Assembly (NCBI GenBank): GCA_036897095.1
Contig: JAYMSP010001625.1
Location: 1-30,283, forward strand
From: Plantago elongata
Lineage: Eukaryota > Streptophyta > Magnoliopsida > Lamiales > Plantaginaceae
Reading direction: 5' to 3'
DNA: 30,283 bases
Under the pieces are notes generated by a model. That model saw only the letters and a list, made by a program, of their open reading frames with translations, was not told the origin of the DNA and did not search any database. Below, one piece after another: positions 22,488-30,283 of the stretch. The first letter of the stretch is position 1. Each line of letters starts with the position of its first letter. The translations under genes were made by a program, and so were the position numbers.

Positions 22488-22554
22488 GATTGAATCACAA
22501 TTGAATCGAAATTCTAATTCAAACTGTTATTAAGGCTGTGTCATCTTCAACTGA

Positions 22555-22690
22555 AAATCACTTCAGTTCAATTCAGTGCGATTCAGTTCAGTTCAGTCCG
22601 GCTTAGTTATAATTTATACTTTACTTTATTTCAATTCAGTCCAGTCTAATCTAGTTATGTTGAGTTAAATAAATTTCAGTTAAAAGAAAA
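22555..22690. repeat. TTCAGTTCAG-rich repeat
   Basis: Many copies of TTCAGTTCA and TTCAGTCC variants occur within about 130 bases. Probably the simple-repeat end of a decayed element. Confidence 0.55.
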
Positions 22691-22741
22691 CAGTCTAAGT
22701 TTCTGATCTCCTACAATCAAACAGCATAAAAATTAAAATTC

Positions 22742-22985
22742 TTAGAGCACATATTGTAGGAGTCATAATTTTTCTCCTCAAAATACATATTAACTCATCT
22801 ACTATCTCATAATTATCATCCTTATACATTTTTCAAAATTATAGGACTCACATTTTATGCATAAAAATACCAAATTGATATATGGGTCCATATAATTTAC
22901 TCTTCAAAAAATTATAAGAGCTCCGTATCTTTGAGCAATATTTTAGAAAGACCTCAATTGTAGGATTAAAATTCGGTGTGTTATA
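22742..22985. mobile_element. Possible MITE remnant
   Basis: The segment starts TTAGAGCACATATTGTAGGAG and ends near CAATTGTAGGATTAAAATTC. Both edges carry a TGTAGGA motif, and internal blocks (CTCCTCAAAAT, CTCTTCAAAAAATTATAAGAG) are partly inverted. Weak case; the boundaries are uncertain. Confidence 0.3.
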
Positions 22986-23141
22986 GCATTTTAAAATTTT
23001 TAAATTTTGATATTTTAATACTTTATTAATTATTTACCTCAAATTTAAGTAAATTTTTTAGAGTCCTACTGCTGTTACCTGTGGAAGTGGGATATTGCGA
23101 GATCAAGTATTGCATTGGCAAGAGTCTCGGTGGCATGGCAA

Positions 23142-23147
23142 CACGTG
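23142..23147. promoter_or_regulatory. G-box (CACGTG) upstream of the GATA gene
   Basis: CACGTG within ACACGTGT lies about 280 bases 5' of the GATA ATG. G-boxes are bound by bHLH and bZIP factors, including light-signalling PIFs. Regulation of this gene through it is inference. Confidence 0.45.
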
Positions 23148-23426
23148 TATCAAGCGCGCCACTTTCCCAATTATTTTAGTCCCCTTCACTTTTACTTGCC
23201 CAGATTAATTTAGGTATGGTTTCACTGTATCTTTTGTTCGCGACTGTACTACCATTTTCACTATCTCACTGATTCACTGTATTGTACCTGTTGTCACTGC
23301 AGCTCCCAATTTCTTCACCCTCTTCGGTTTTCCACGAAGATACATGATTTTTGCTTGAAATCAAGCATTTTTCATCACTTTCGATCCCTACATTTCAAAT
23401 CGATTGGTTCTGAAGAGCATGCGATC

Positions 23427-24034
23427 ATGGGTTCTCCCCCAAATGTGAGAACCAACTCTTTGGTTTCACTTTCTGCAAGCCCTTTACCTTAATTGCTTAC
23501 TGTATAACGTTTTTAATGGTCTCTCGTTTGTTGCTGTCACTTGCAGGAAGAGCGTTTACCAGCTGAATCATTGTCTGATGCAGAGAACAAGAGATGTTGC
23601 TCCGATTGCAAAGCTACGAGAACCCCTTGCTGGAGAAATGGTCCTTCTGGCCCAAAAGTAAGTGTCTTGCTATGATTTTCACAAAAAAGATTCAATTTTT
23701 ATGTGTTGAAGGGCTGGAATTGGGATTGATTGTCATCTGATGAGTTGATTGATTATTGGGGGTTTCAATTCAGACATTGTGTAATGCTTGTGGGCTTAGA
23801 TACAGAAAGAGGACAATGAGTGGTCTGAAGAAGGGTAGAAGAGGGAAAATACATGATGAGAAGATTATGAAGCCATTGAAGATGAATGTGATGTTTCCAT
23901 TGGAGAAAGAGTTGATGAATAAGGGATTGTTGACAATGAAGAAGCAGAGGAGTCCAAGGCAATGGGGTCAGGTTGAAAGAGCTGCTCTGCTTTTGATTGC
24001 TCTGTCTCGTGGTGGGACTGTTCTTGGTCCTTGA
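23427..24034 (+). CDS. Class B GATA zinc-finger transcription factor, small type (GATA15/16/17-like)
   Basis: Three exons, 23427-23444, 23547-23657 and 23774-24034, encode 129 residues. The first exon gives only six residues. The GATA zinc finger is CSDC-x18-CNAC (Cys24, 27, 46 and 49), with the class B loop length of 18. An intron splits the finger after GPSGPK, a position typical of this class. A basic tail follows (RYRKRTMSGLKKGRRGK). The C-terminus ERAALLLIALSRGG corresponds to the LLM domain of B-GATAs, but with Ile where Met is usual. The knuckle reads TPCWRNGP and LCNACGLRYRK, slightly off the usual TPLWRGGP and LCNACGIR. Such factors bind WGATAR sites and act in greening, growth and cytokinin or light responses. 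It is very short but looks complete. Confidence is high for family, lower for member. Confidence 0.88.
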
Positions 24035-24394
24035 TTCGCTCTTTCTTTCCTAAGGCCTAACTCTAACTTTTGATTTGCAATGTTTCTTAGCGTTTTTGGG
24101 AGTAGAAACTAGCAAGTGTAGAAAAGTCTAATGACCATTGTGAATGGTGTTTTTGTAGTTAAACAAGATTGTTAGTTGAGTTTGGAAGGTTTATGGAAGG
24201 AATGGTAGGCCATTTTGGCTAAACATTTAGGATATACTACTATGTTCATTTTGGTCTTTTGGATTACTACTGGATTTAGGAAGGAGGAAAGTGTAAGTAT
24301 CTTGTGAAATGGAAAGGAAGTTTATGTACATGTTCTTTTCCATCTGTGCAACTTAGTTTTATGTGCTTCTTATCAAAGAAGTACTTCGATGCAG
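24035..24394 (+). other. 3' flank of the GATA gene
   Basis: Presumed 3' UTR and downstream DNA with no open frame or repeat of note. Confidence 0.45.
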
Positions 24395-24669
24395 TGTACT
24401 AACAATATCACACTATTTACAATTAGATAAGTGGCATAAAATAAATATTAAAAATTAATTTATTAATCATTTAAATAATTTCACAATTTTAAAATTATAA
24501 ACTACACAAATTTATAAATCAAATCCTCTTAAATAATCATTTTACATAATATACAAAAAGTTACACTTCATTGAGATCTTCTCTAAAAATTTTACAACCA
24601 CTATCTCATCCCGCACTTCGTCGCCACCCGTCGAAAGTCCGTTAAAACTATCAATCAACGAAGACGAAG

Positions 24670-24930
24670 CCATGCCATGGAGATCTTCCGTCAAGCTTCC
24701 ATATCCATGGCGAAGCTCGAGCTTCCAGATCCATAGCGGGCTAGAAGTCGATCTTCTCCAACCATGGAAGCTCGAGCTCCACCATGTTCCATGTGGAATT
24801 TCCAGATCCATGGTGGATTGGAAGTCGAGCTTCTCCATCCATGGAGAAGCTCGCCTTCCAATCCACCACGGGTCTGGAAATGTTTCGATCGGGGCTTCGG
24901 GTCGCTGGAACTGACTGGAGCTCCGGGATC
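24670..24930. repeat. GC-rich block of direct and inverted repeats
   Basis: A unit containing TTCCAGATCCATGG and GAAGTCGAGCTTCTCC recurs as a direct copy with a period of about 77 bases (24723 and 24800) and also inverted. The clearest inversion pairs 24799-24838 with 24841-24880, and GAAGCTCGAGCTTC at 24712-24725 is a perfect 14-base palindrome. The block is much richer in GC than its surroundings. Confidence 0.75.
24799..24880. repeat. Hairpin: 40-base inverted repeat with a 2-base loop
   Basis: Arms at 24799-24838 and 24841-24880 match at 37 of 40 positions, separated by CC. Such a near-perfect snapback could extrude as a cruciform or fold as double-stranded RNA if transcribed. Confidence 0.85.
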
Positions 24931-25440
24931 CTTTATTTGTTAAATTTTTTTGAATATATGAATGGGTATTTTTGTGAAATTTGAATAATTTAGGATTGGT
25001 TTTAGATTGTTTTGGGTACATTTTATTAAGTTTAAAAGATATTGGGTGTTAAGTAATTTGCCTTTATAATATTTTTAATTATTGTGCGACGTCGCACTAC
25101 GTTATTATGCGACAATTTGATGTCATGTCGCATTGATAAAAAATGAAGGGTTGAAATTGAATCTTGAAGTGATCCAATGGATTAAATCGTAGTACTATCG
25201 TTAGTACAATGCGACAGTACTATTAGCCATGCCTTAGTTTCATTGTGGTTCCTTTTACTTTACCTCTCAAAATTTCATTATATAATTTAATTAAAAAAAT
25301 TGATTTTTTTTTTAACAAAATCATGAACAGTTCAATATAAAAAGAATGTTCTATGCACAAATTATGGCTCATAATATATCAATTTATAGCATCACAAAGT
25401 CAGACAACACATGGTTCATGAACCTGTAGTTCTTCTTTAT

Positions 25441-26070
25441 CTACATCCTGCTACATTTGAGATTTTCCCTTTCGGAGTTTGCTCGCTTCGTCAATCTCTT
25501 CTTCGGATGGGCTCGCTTCGTTAATCTCTTCCTCGGATGGACCCTCCTCCTCATCATATGTGTCAATCTTCGAACCATATTCAACTCGACTTGATTTTCC
25601 AGAGCAACCTCCAAATCACTTGTTATTGAATCAGGAACCTTGAGTTGAGTATTCGAACTCTCATACATCTCAATTTCCTGGTCAACTATCTTAACCTTGA
25701 CAACACAACAACTTCCAAACCAACTATTTGAACCTCAGACAACATAGCAATCTCCAAATTTAAATCAAGAACCTTGAGTTGAGTCTTCGAACTTTAATAC
25801 ATCTCAATTTCCTGGTCAACTATATGAATCTTGACACACAACATCTTCCAAACCACCCTCTAAACCTCGGACAACAGACACACAACATCTTCCAAACCAC
25901 CCTCTAAACCACGGACAACAGAGCAACCTGCAGATCAACCATGGACTTGTCTATTTCATCAACAATAGTCTTCGAACTCTCATAAATCTCAATTTCCTGG
26001 TTAACTATTTGAACCTTGGACAACACAACATCTTCCAAACCAATTATTTACAACAGCAGAGCGACATTCT
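25441..26070 (-). pseudogene. Decayed tandem-repeat coiled-coil coding region
   Basis: Three repeats of about 135-142 bases, about 46 codons, are anchored by CATCTCAATTTCCTGGTCAA on the plus strand near 25666, 25800 and 25986. On the minus strand they read as heptad-like peptide (VQIVNQEIEIYESSKT, IVDQEIEMYESSNTQLKVPD, LDLNLEIAMLSEVQI) but with frame changes and stops between and inside units. The left end, in another frame, gives an acidic tail DTYDEEEGPSEEEINEASPS followed by EEEIDEASKLRKGKSQM and TAG. The parent was probably a coiled-coil protein with an acidic end. I cannot name the family. A nested 44-base duplication disrupts the third unit. Confidence 0.5.
25834..25921. repeat. 44-base tandem duplication
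   Basis: The segment starting ACACACAACATCTTCCAAAC occurs twice in direct succession (25834-25877, 25878-25921) with one difference (CTCGG versus CACGG). Confidence 0.9.
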
Positions 26071-26228
26071 TAAATTGCCGAATCGCCGCTTGGTGATTTT
26101 TTTTTTTTAACATGTACCTTAAGATTAATTCTCATTAGAGTTGAAGATGATTGACCGAAAAAATTAATATTGAATACTTTAGATGAAATGAAAAATATAG
26201 TATTTACTCAACCATCAATTTAGATTAT

Positions 26229-26312
26229 TAAACGACAAAAGAAAAGGAAAAATTCTACCACTTTGGCACCTAAACGACAAAACAAAAGGAAAAATTCTAC
26301 CACTTTGGCACC
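26229..26312. repeat. 42-base tandem duplication, followed by a third partial copy
   Basis: TAAACGACAAAAGAAAAGG with its following bases to CTTTGGCACC occurs at 26229-26270 and again at 26271-26312. CCACTTTGGCACCTCAATT recurs once more to about 26355. Confidence 0.9.
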
Positions 26313-26425
26313 TCAATTACAGAAATAGACTCCACCACTTTGGCACCTCAATTTCAGGAATTGACTCCATGTAATTGATCTAAGTTATTAAAAAGGCAAA
26401 TTATATTAACTTAACCATCAATATA

Positions 26426-26506
26426 AAGTGGAAATATATGTAGGTTAACAAACATTTCTTTACCATCAAGTGGAAATATATGTAGGTTAACAAACTGTTA
26501 CAAACA
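26426..26506. repeat. 42-base tandem duplication
   Basis: AAGTGGAAATATATGTAGGT, with the following TTAACAAAC, occurs at 26426 and again at 26468, with a period of 42 bases. Confidence 0.85.
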
Positions 26507-26530
26507 TTTCTTTTGAAATAAGAGTATCCA

Positions 26531-26593
26531 GTAGGTATAATTTGGTTATGTGACCTTCAGTTAGGTAGGTATAATTTGGTTATGTGACCTTCA
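26531..26593. repeat. 34-base-period tandem duplication
   Basis: A 29-base segment (GTAGGTATAATTTGGTTATG and onward) is identical at 26531-26559 and 26565-26593. Confidence 0.92.
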
Positions 26594-26920
26594 TCTACAC
26601 TGATCTGATCTGTAATATAAAATATATATAAAAACTTGTGAAAGTTCAAGTTTTTATGAAAGTTCTGAGAGTCCTACAATATTGTATACTAATTTTTGTT
26701 TGTTAATTGTGCGGTGGAAACTTTTTATGTAATAGTTTCAGAATTTTTCAGACTCTTAAAGAGAGGTTCTCTATAATATATAACTAAACAATATTGAACT
26801 AAATGAGTTTCATAGGAATAAAACAAAATCTTAATCTTCGAAATTGAATAAAAGAAAAACGTTATATTAAGCGGCCAGCCCTAGTGCATAGACCCAAAAC
26901 GACTTCGACCCAAATGGGTT

Positions 26921-26964
26921 TGGGCTTAACCCATAAGTTTTCAAAATTAGGCTGGACTGGCCCA
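26921..26964 (+). promoter_or_regulatory. Site II-type TGGGCY elements of the eIF3g promoter
   Basis: TGGGCT at 26921-26926 and GGCCCA at 26959-26964 (TGGGCC on the other strand) lie 90-130 bases upstream of the eIF3g ATG. Paired TGGGCY elements are common in plant promoters of ribosomal and translation genes and are bound by TCP factors; function here is inferred. Confidence 0.5.
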
Positions 26965-27052
26965 ACCCCCAAATCCTTATATCGACCAAACCCGAATTTC
27001 CTATCCTCCAATACCCTTTTCTCAGCAAAACCTAAATCAATCGACTGCAACC

Positions 27053-28730
27053 ATGACATTGGCGGCTGAGCAACCAGGCAAGCTACGATGGGGAGAGCTG
27101 GAGGAAGACGACGGAGAGGATCTCGATTTCCTTCTGCCGCCTAAGCAAACCATCGGTCCGGATGAAAACGGGATCAAGAAGGTGATTGAGTACAAGTTCA
27201 ACGATGAAGGCAACAAGGTTAAGATCACTACCACCACGCGCGTTCGTAAGCTCGCTCGCGCGCGTCTCAGCAAACGCGCCGTCGAACGCCGGTCCTGGCC
27301 CAAATTCGGCGATGCCGTTCACGAGGACGTGGGTGCTCGTCTCACCATGGTTTCTACTGAAGAGATCCTTCTCGAACGTCCACGAGCTCCAGGTACTGTT
27401 TTTAGCTTTTGTTTCACTATAATTCGAATTCAATTGGATGCTATTGATGTTTAATTTGTTCTATTTGATGTCGAATTGCTGGTTGAATGTTTCGATCTGT
27501 CGATTTGATAATCTTAGGGTTGAATTGAATTGATATTTGATTTTTGCAAGCTTTTAGGCTCGTTGTAGTTATTTGTGATTTTTCACATTTAAAGTAAACA
27601 CCAATATGCAATCAAGCAGTTTAAAAACTAAAAACACAGCTCAACGAAAAGAAATACAACACTTTTGCTATGCAAACCGCAAACCACACCTGAGGTGTTT
27701 TCAGCTGTGTGATTTTGTTTGGTACCTTGCTCTATCAGCTTCTTAGAAAGTTTATGATTACTGAGATGTTGGGATGCTTGTTTTGAAAATTTGGTCAGAT
27801 GGTTATGTTAAAATGAGATTATAAGCTCTGGAAGAGAAACAAGTGGGATTGCTCATCTTGTTTTAGCGTATGAAACTGTAGTTTTATGGCATCTGTGTCC
27901 ACTTTTACTTTAAGCTAACAATTTTGTAATCCACGTCGCTTGCAGCTTCATGTATGCGGAGTGCAACTGAGCTTTTAGTGTACACTTTCATGTTGTATTC
28001 AGTTTGACAGCTGCAATTTATGGAATTCACAGTTTCTGCAGCTAGTGTGCACTTTCGGTTTGTATTAGTCAGTAATTCTGATTGCAGCATATTTGCACCA
28101 TTCATGGATACCTTGTGAGAAGATTTTGTGTAGTATGTACCGAGACTCGATTTGTTTTACTATTATATCATGCTAATTGGTTATTAATATACAACAGGTA
28201 CCAAACAAGATGAGAATAAGAGTGGGGATCCTTCAGCTCCTTTTGGAAAGGGAGGTGCTGTTCTCATGGTTTGCAGGACATGTGGAAAGAAGGGTGACCA
28301 CTGGACCTCAAGGTGTCCCTACAAGGATCTTACTCAACCAAGTGATACTTTCATTGACAAGCCAACAGATGCCAGTGCAGCAGCTGGTGGTGATACGAAG
28401 AGAACTTATCTTCCCCCAAATATGAGAGGTGGTGGTACTACCGAGAGGACTGGAACTGACATGAGACGCAGGAATGAGGAGAACTCTGTGAGGGTTACCA
28501 ACCTTTCAGAGGATACAAGAGAGCCTGACCTGCTTGAGCTATTCCGTCCTTTTGGTGCAGTGAGCAGAGTCTATGTTGCCATTGATCAGAAAACTGGGAC
28601 CAGTAGAGGTTTTGGTTTCGTTAACTTTGTGAGCAGAGAAGATGCTGAGAGAGCTATCAACAAGCTGAATGGGTATGGTTATGATAATCTCATCCTTAGA
28701 GTTGAATGGGCAGCCCCGAGGGCAAATTAA
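27053..28730 (+). CDS. EIF3G: Eukaryotic translation initiation factor 3 subunit G (eIF3g)
   Basis: Two exons, 27053-27392 and 28198-28730, joined in phase 1, encode 290 residues, the usual plant length. eIF3g is part of the eIF3 complex on the 40S ribosome; it contacts mRNA and assists scanning and reinitiation. The N-terminal half holds the conserved eIF3g block (LRWGELEEDD, KKVIEYKFNDEGNKVKITTT, RRSWPKFGDA). Exon 2 adds a CCHC zinc knuckle (CRTCGKKGDHWTSRCP, residues 139-152). It ends in an RRM, about residues 210-286, with RNP2-type VRVTNL and RNP1-type RGFGFVNF. The ATG opens the conserved MTLAAEQPGKLRWGE start and follows TGGGCY promoter elements. No irregularity was seen. Confidence 0.95.
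27393..28197 (+). other. Single intron of eIF3g
   Basis: 805 bases from CAG|GTACTG to ACAACAG|GTACC. It contains a diverged internal duplication (TAGTGTACACTTTCATGTTG near 27977 and TAGTGTGCACTTTCGGTTTG near 28043). Nothing else was recognised. Confidence 0.8.
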
Positions 28731-29530
28731 TTCTCACATGGCATTGTATGGAGGCTGAGGAGCTCAAGAAAGAAGTCCTCATATACTCATCTGAAATTAC
28801 TTGTTCATGGGGTTCTTAGGAAGTTTATGATGTTATTGAATCTAAAGGATCCTTGAACATAGATCCCTTTACTGATGTTTTGGAGCATAATCCCATGTTA
28901 TATCTTTTACATTTTTGGACGAATATTTGTGTTTCAGTAATATGGGATTGAAATGATTAGTCTGTTTAATATGTGCAAACTGCTTCAAGATTCCCCCCGT
29001 CTTGCATATTTTGTATTTTCAACCATTACACGTAACTTCGTTCATTGATGATTTCAATTTCACACAAATTGCCTTTGATAGTGAAGAAAATTTATTTATT
29101 CCTTTAACTTTTCATATACAAATACATGTCAAACTCTGATGTATAACTCTCTATTGTATAACTTTCTAATGTATAGCTTTTATTCTATTGTATAACTTTC
29201 TAATGTATAGCTATTACGTATAAACATCTCGAGGATGGATGATAAGCTTATACCTATGATGTTTTCTAGGATAGGGAGTATTACTATTATATGCAAAAAT
29301 TGGCACATTAGAGAATTGGTTTCCTTCATGTTGATGTATACCGAAGAAACGTCTTCAGTCTTTTAACCGCTAGTACAAGAAATTAACCTAATGCAAAGAA
29401 TCCTGAATCCCCATTGGATATTTGATTTCTAAAACAGGGATGTGTCTGTAAAATCCCTATAGGTTTTACAGTATGCGTTGATTTGCTAGAAAGTATAACC
29501 TTAGAGAATCTAAGGATAAGGTCTAGGACA
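28731..29530. other. Convergent intergenic region between eIF3g and the right-edge gene
   Basis: It holds the 3' ends of two converging genes. A direct duplication with a 34-base period lies at 29151-29213. No gene is supported. Confidence 0.5.
29151..29213. repeat. 34-base-period tandem duplication
   Basis: CTATTGTATAACTTTCTAAT, with the following GTATAGCT, occurs at 29151 and again at 29185. A third weaker copy (ATGTATAACTCT) lies at about 29139. Confidence 0.85.
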
Positions 29531-29979
29531 TCAATCGGAATCAGATGAATAATCAGGCAAGGGATTCAGCTGCTTAACCAAGTCGGACAGCATCTCTCCC
29601 ATGTCTTCGGCTTCTTCTTTTGCAAACCCCCAACTTCCTAGTAACTCACCTCCTAGGGCCCCACGTGCTATGCCAAACTTGCGAAGGTTTTCTAACCTGT
29701 TCTGCAGAAATGGCAAGACAGCAGTGCTAGAACGCATCCTAGCAGTGATGGGTATTGAGTGGACTTCAAGCGATCCTCTTGGTACATAATCAGCACTGGG
29801 GGTTTGTAGAAGCTCGCCATTTTGACCAACAAGGTTCCCAAACATAGAAGGAAATGGTAGGGGTATCGGGAGAGGGCACCGAGCCACTGATAGATGAGAG
29901 AAACGGGGTCTAGCTACTGCATTTTCATATGCAGCCTTCACTGCATCCTGAACTTCAGAAATTGAGGCTCTTTGGCTTC
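29531..29979 (-). CDS. Last exon of an unidentified plant gene (partial)
   Basis: On the minus strand an acceptor (TTACTCTCAG, AG at 29981-29980) opens an exon encoding about 149 residues to TGA at 29533-29531. It enters in phase 1. The frame reads SQRASISEVQDAVKAAYENA, then a Pro-rich stretch PLPIPLPFPSMFGN, a middle part PRGSLEVHSIPITARMRSS, a helical FLQNRLENLRKFGIARGALG and an acidic end KQLNPLPDYSSDSD. No membrane segment or known catalytic motif is visible and I do not recognise the family. An ATG at 29992 would give a longer frame, but the clear acceptor makes a splice more likely. Upstream exons must lie right of 30283, since 29982-30283 looks like intron. Confidence 0.6.
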
Positions 29980-30283
29980 CTGAGAGTAACATAAGAAAAA
30001 GGAATGAGACGCCTTTTTTCCTAGATTAGTGTTAAAGCTAGAGGGACACTGCACCTAAGAAAATGGACCAGATCATAACGTCTATGGCAGTTTATACAAC
30101 ATTAACATATCCTTGTGAGGTTTTGCTTATTGAGATTTGACAGAAGACTGATTGCACACATTACAAACTCGTTTTGGAGACAACTGATGTGATGCAACTC
30201 GCGTTGATCAAATCTCACATTATGAAGACTAACAATCAATTGAAGCTGACGTTATCTTGTCAGTCAACGTTTGCCTCCAAACC
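29980..30283 (-). other. Presumed intron of the right-edge gene
   Basis: No open frame continues upstream of the acceptor at 29981-29980 and the sequence is AT-rich. No other feature was seen up to the window edge. Confidence 0.4.

Larger units (their letters stand above)
24395..25208. mobile_element. Possible non-autonomous element enclosing a repeat-rich GC island
   Basis: TGTACTAACAATA (24395-24407) faces TATCGTTAGTACA (25196-25208), an inverted pair with one mismatch in 13. The right part has several TGCGAC motifs and a perfect 14-base palindrome GTGCGACGTCGCAC (25084-25097), like the subterminal repeats of transposons. The centre is a GC-rich block of inverted and direct repeats. A clean target-site duplication is not visible, so the ends are tentative. 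A 159-codon frame on the minus strand (24542-25021) runs through the block but is built from its repeats and resembles no family I know. Confidence 0.35.

Noticed and set aside
24542..25021. A 159-codon minus-strand open frame through the GC-rich repeat block
   Set aside because: It is made of the repeat unit read in one frame, has equally open frames on the other strand, and resembles no protein family.
25834..26593. Short spaced repeats that might suggest a CRISPR-like array
   Set aside because: The repeats differ in sequence from pair to pair, each occurs only twice in tandem, and the genome is eukaryotic.
27083..27433. A 116-codon antisense frame over eIF3g exon 1
   Set aside because: It mirrors the coding bias of the sense eIF3g exon, which has clear family similarity.

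Overview
This is nuclear DNA from a flowering plant, most likely a eudicot. The evidence is split genes with GT..AG introns of about 70 to 870 bases, AT-rich intergenic DNA full of short inverted-repeat elements, and plant-specific families (CBP60, DUF3511, class B GATA, At2g35280-type F-box proteins). I cannot fix the species; an asterid would fit.

Layout: (1) 206-320, minus strand: the first coding exon of a gene running off the left edge, with an E2F-like site just upstream. (2) 321-2764: AT-rich DNA with a palindrome cluster and remnants of small transposons. (3) 2765-3106, minus: a complete single-exon DUF3511 gene. (4) 3107-6695: no gene seen; diverged repeats. (5) 6696-9543, plus: three tandem relatives of the plant F-box family typified by At2g35280. 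The middle copy looks intact, the left one is a 3' fragment, and the right one ends early. (6) 10579-10779, minus: a short reading frame broken by one stop. (7) 11313-14359, plus: a complete eight-exon CBP60 calmodulin-binding protein gene. (8) 14360-16494: 3' flank, a 163-base foldback, and an AT-rich repeat block. (9) 16495-16767, minus: an unidentified decayed coding fragment. (10) 17057-20662, plus: a complete ten-exon importin alpha gene. (11) 20663-23426: TE-rich, including one MITE inserted in another. (12) 23427-24034, plus: a small class B GATA factor in three exons. (13) 24035-27052: a GC-rich block of inverted and direct repeats, a decayed coiled-coil repeat gene, and a run of short tandem duplications. 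(14) 27053-28730, plus: a complete two-exon eIF3g gene. (15) 29531-29979, minus: the last exon of an unidentified gene that runs off the right edge.

The genes are independent plant transcription units and do not form an operon or a shared pathway. Importin alpha (nuclear import) and eIF3g (translation initiation) are housekeeping genes. CBP60 and GATA are regulatory. The F-box cluster is the fast-evolving part. I found no convincing undescribed multi-gene system. The observation most worth a second look is in the F-box cluster: a CxxH-x12-CxxC-x7-C pattern keeps exact spacing in all three copies, but the two outer copies carry different stop codons inside it. I saw no tRNA or rRNA gene and no CRISPR array by eye.
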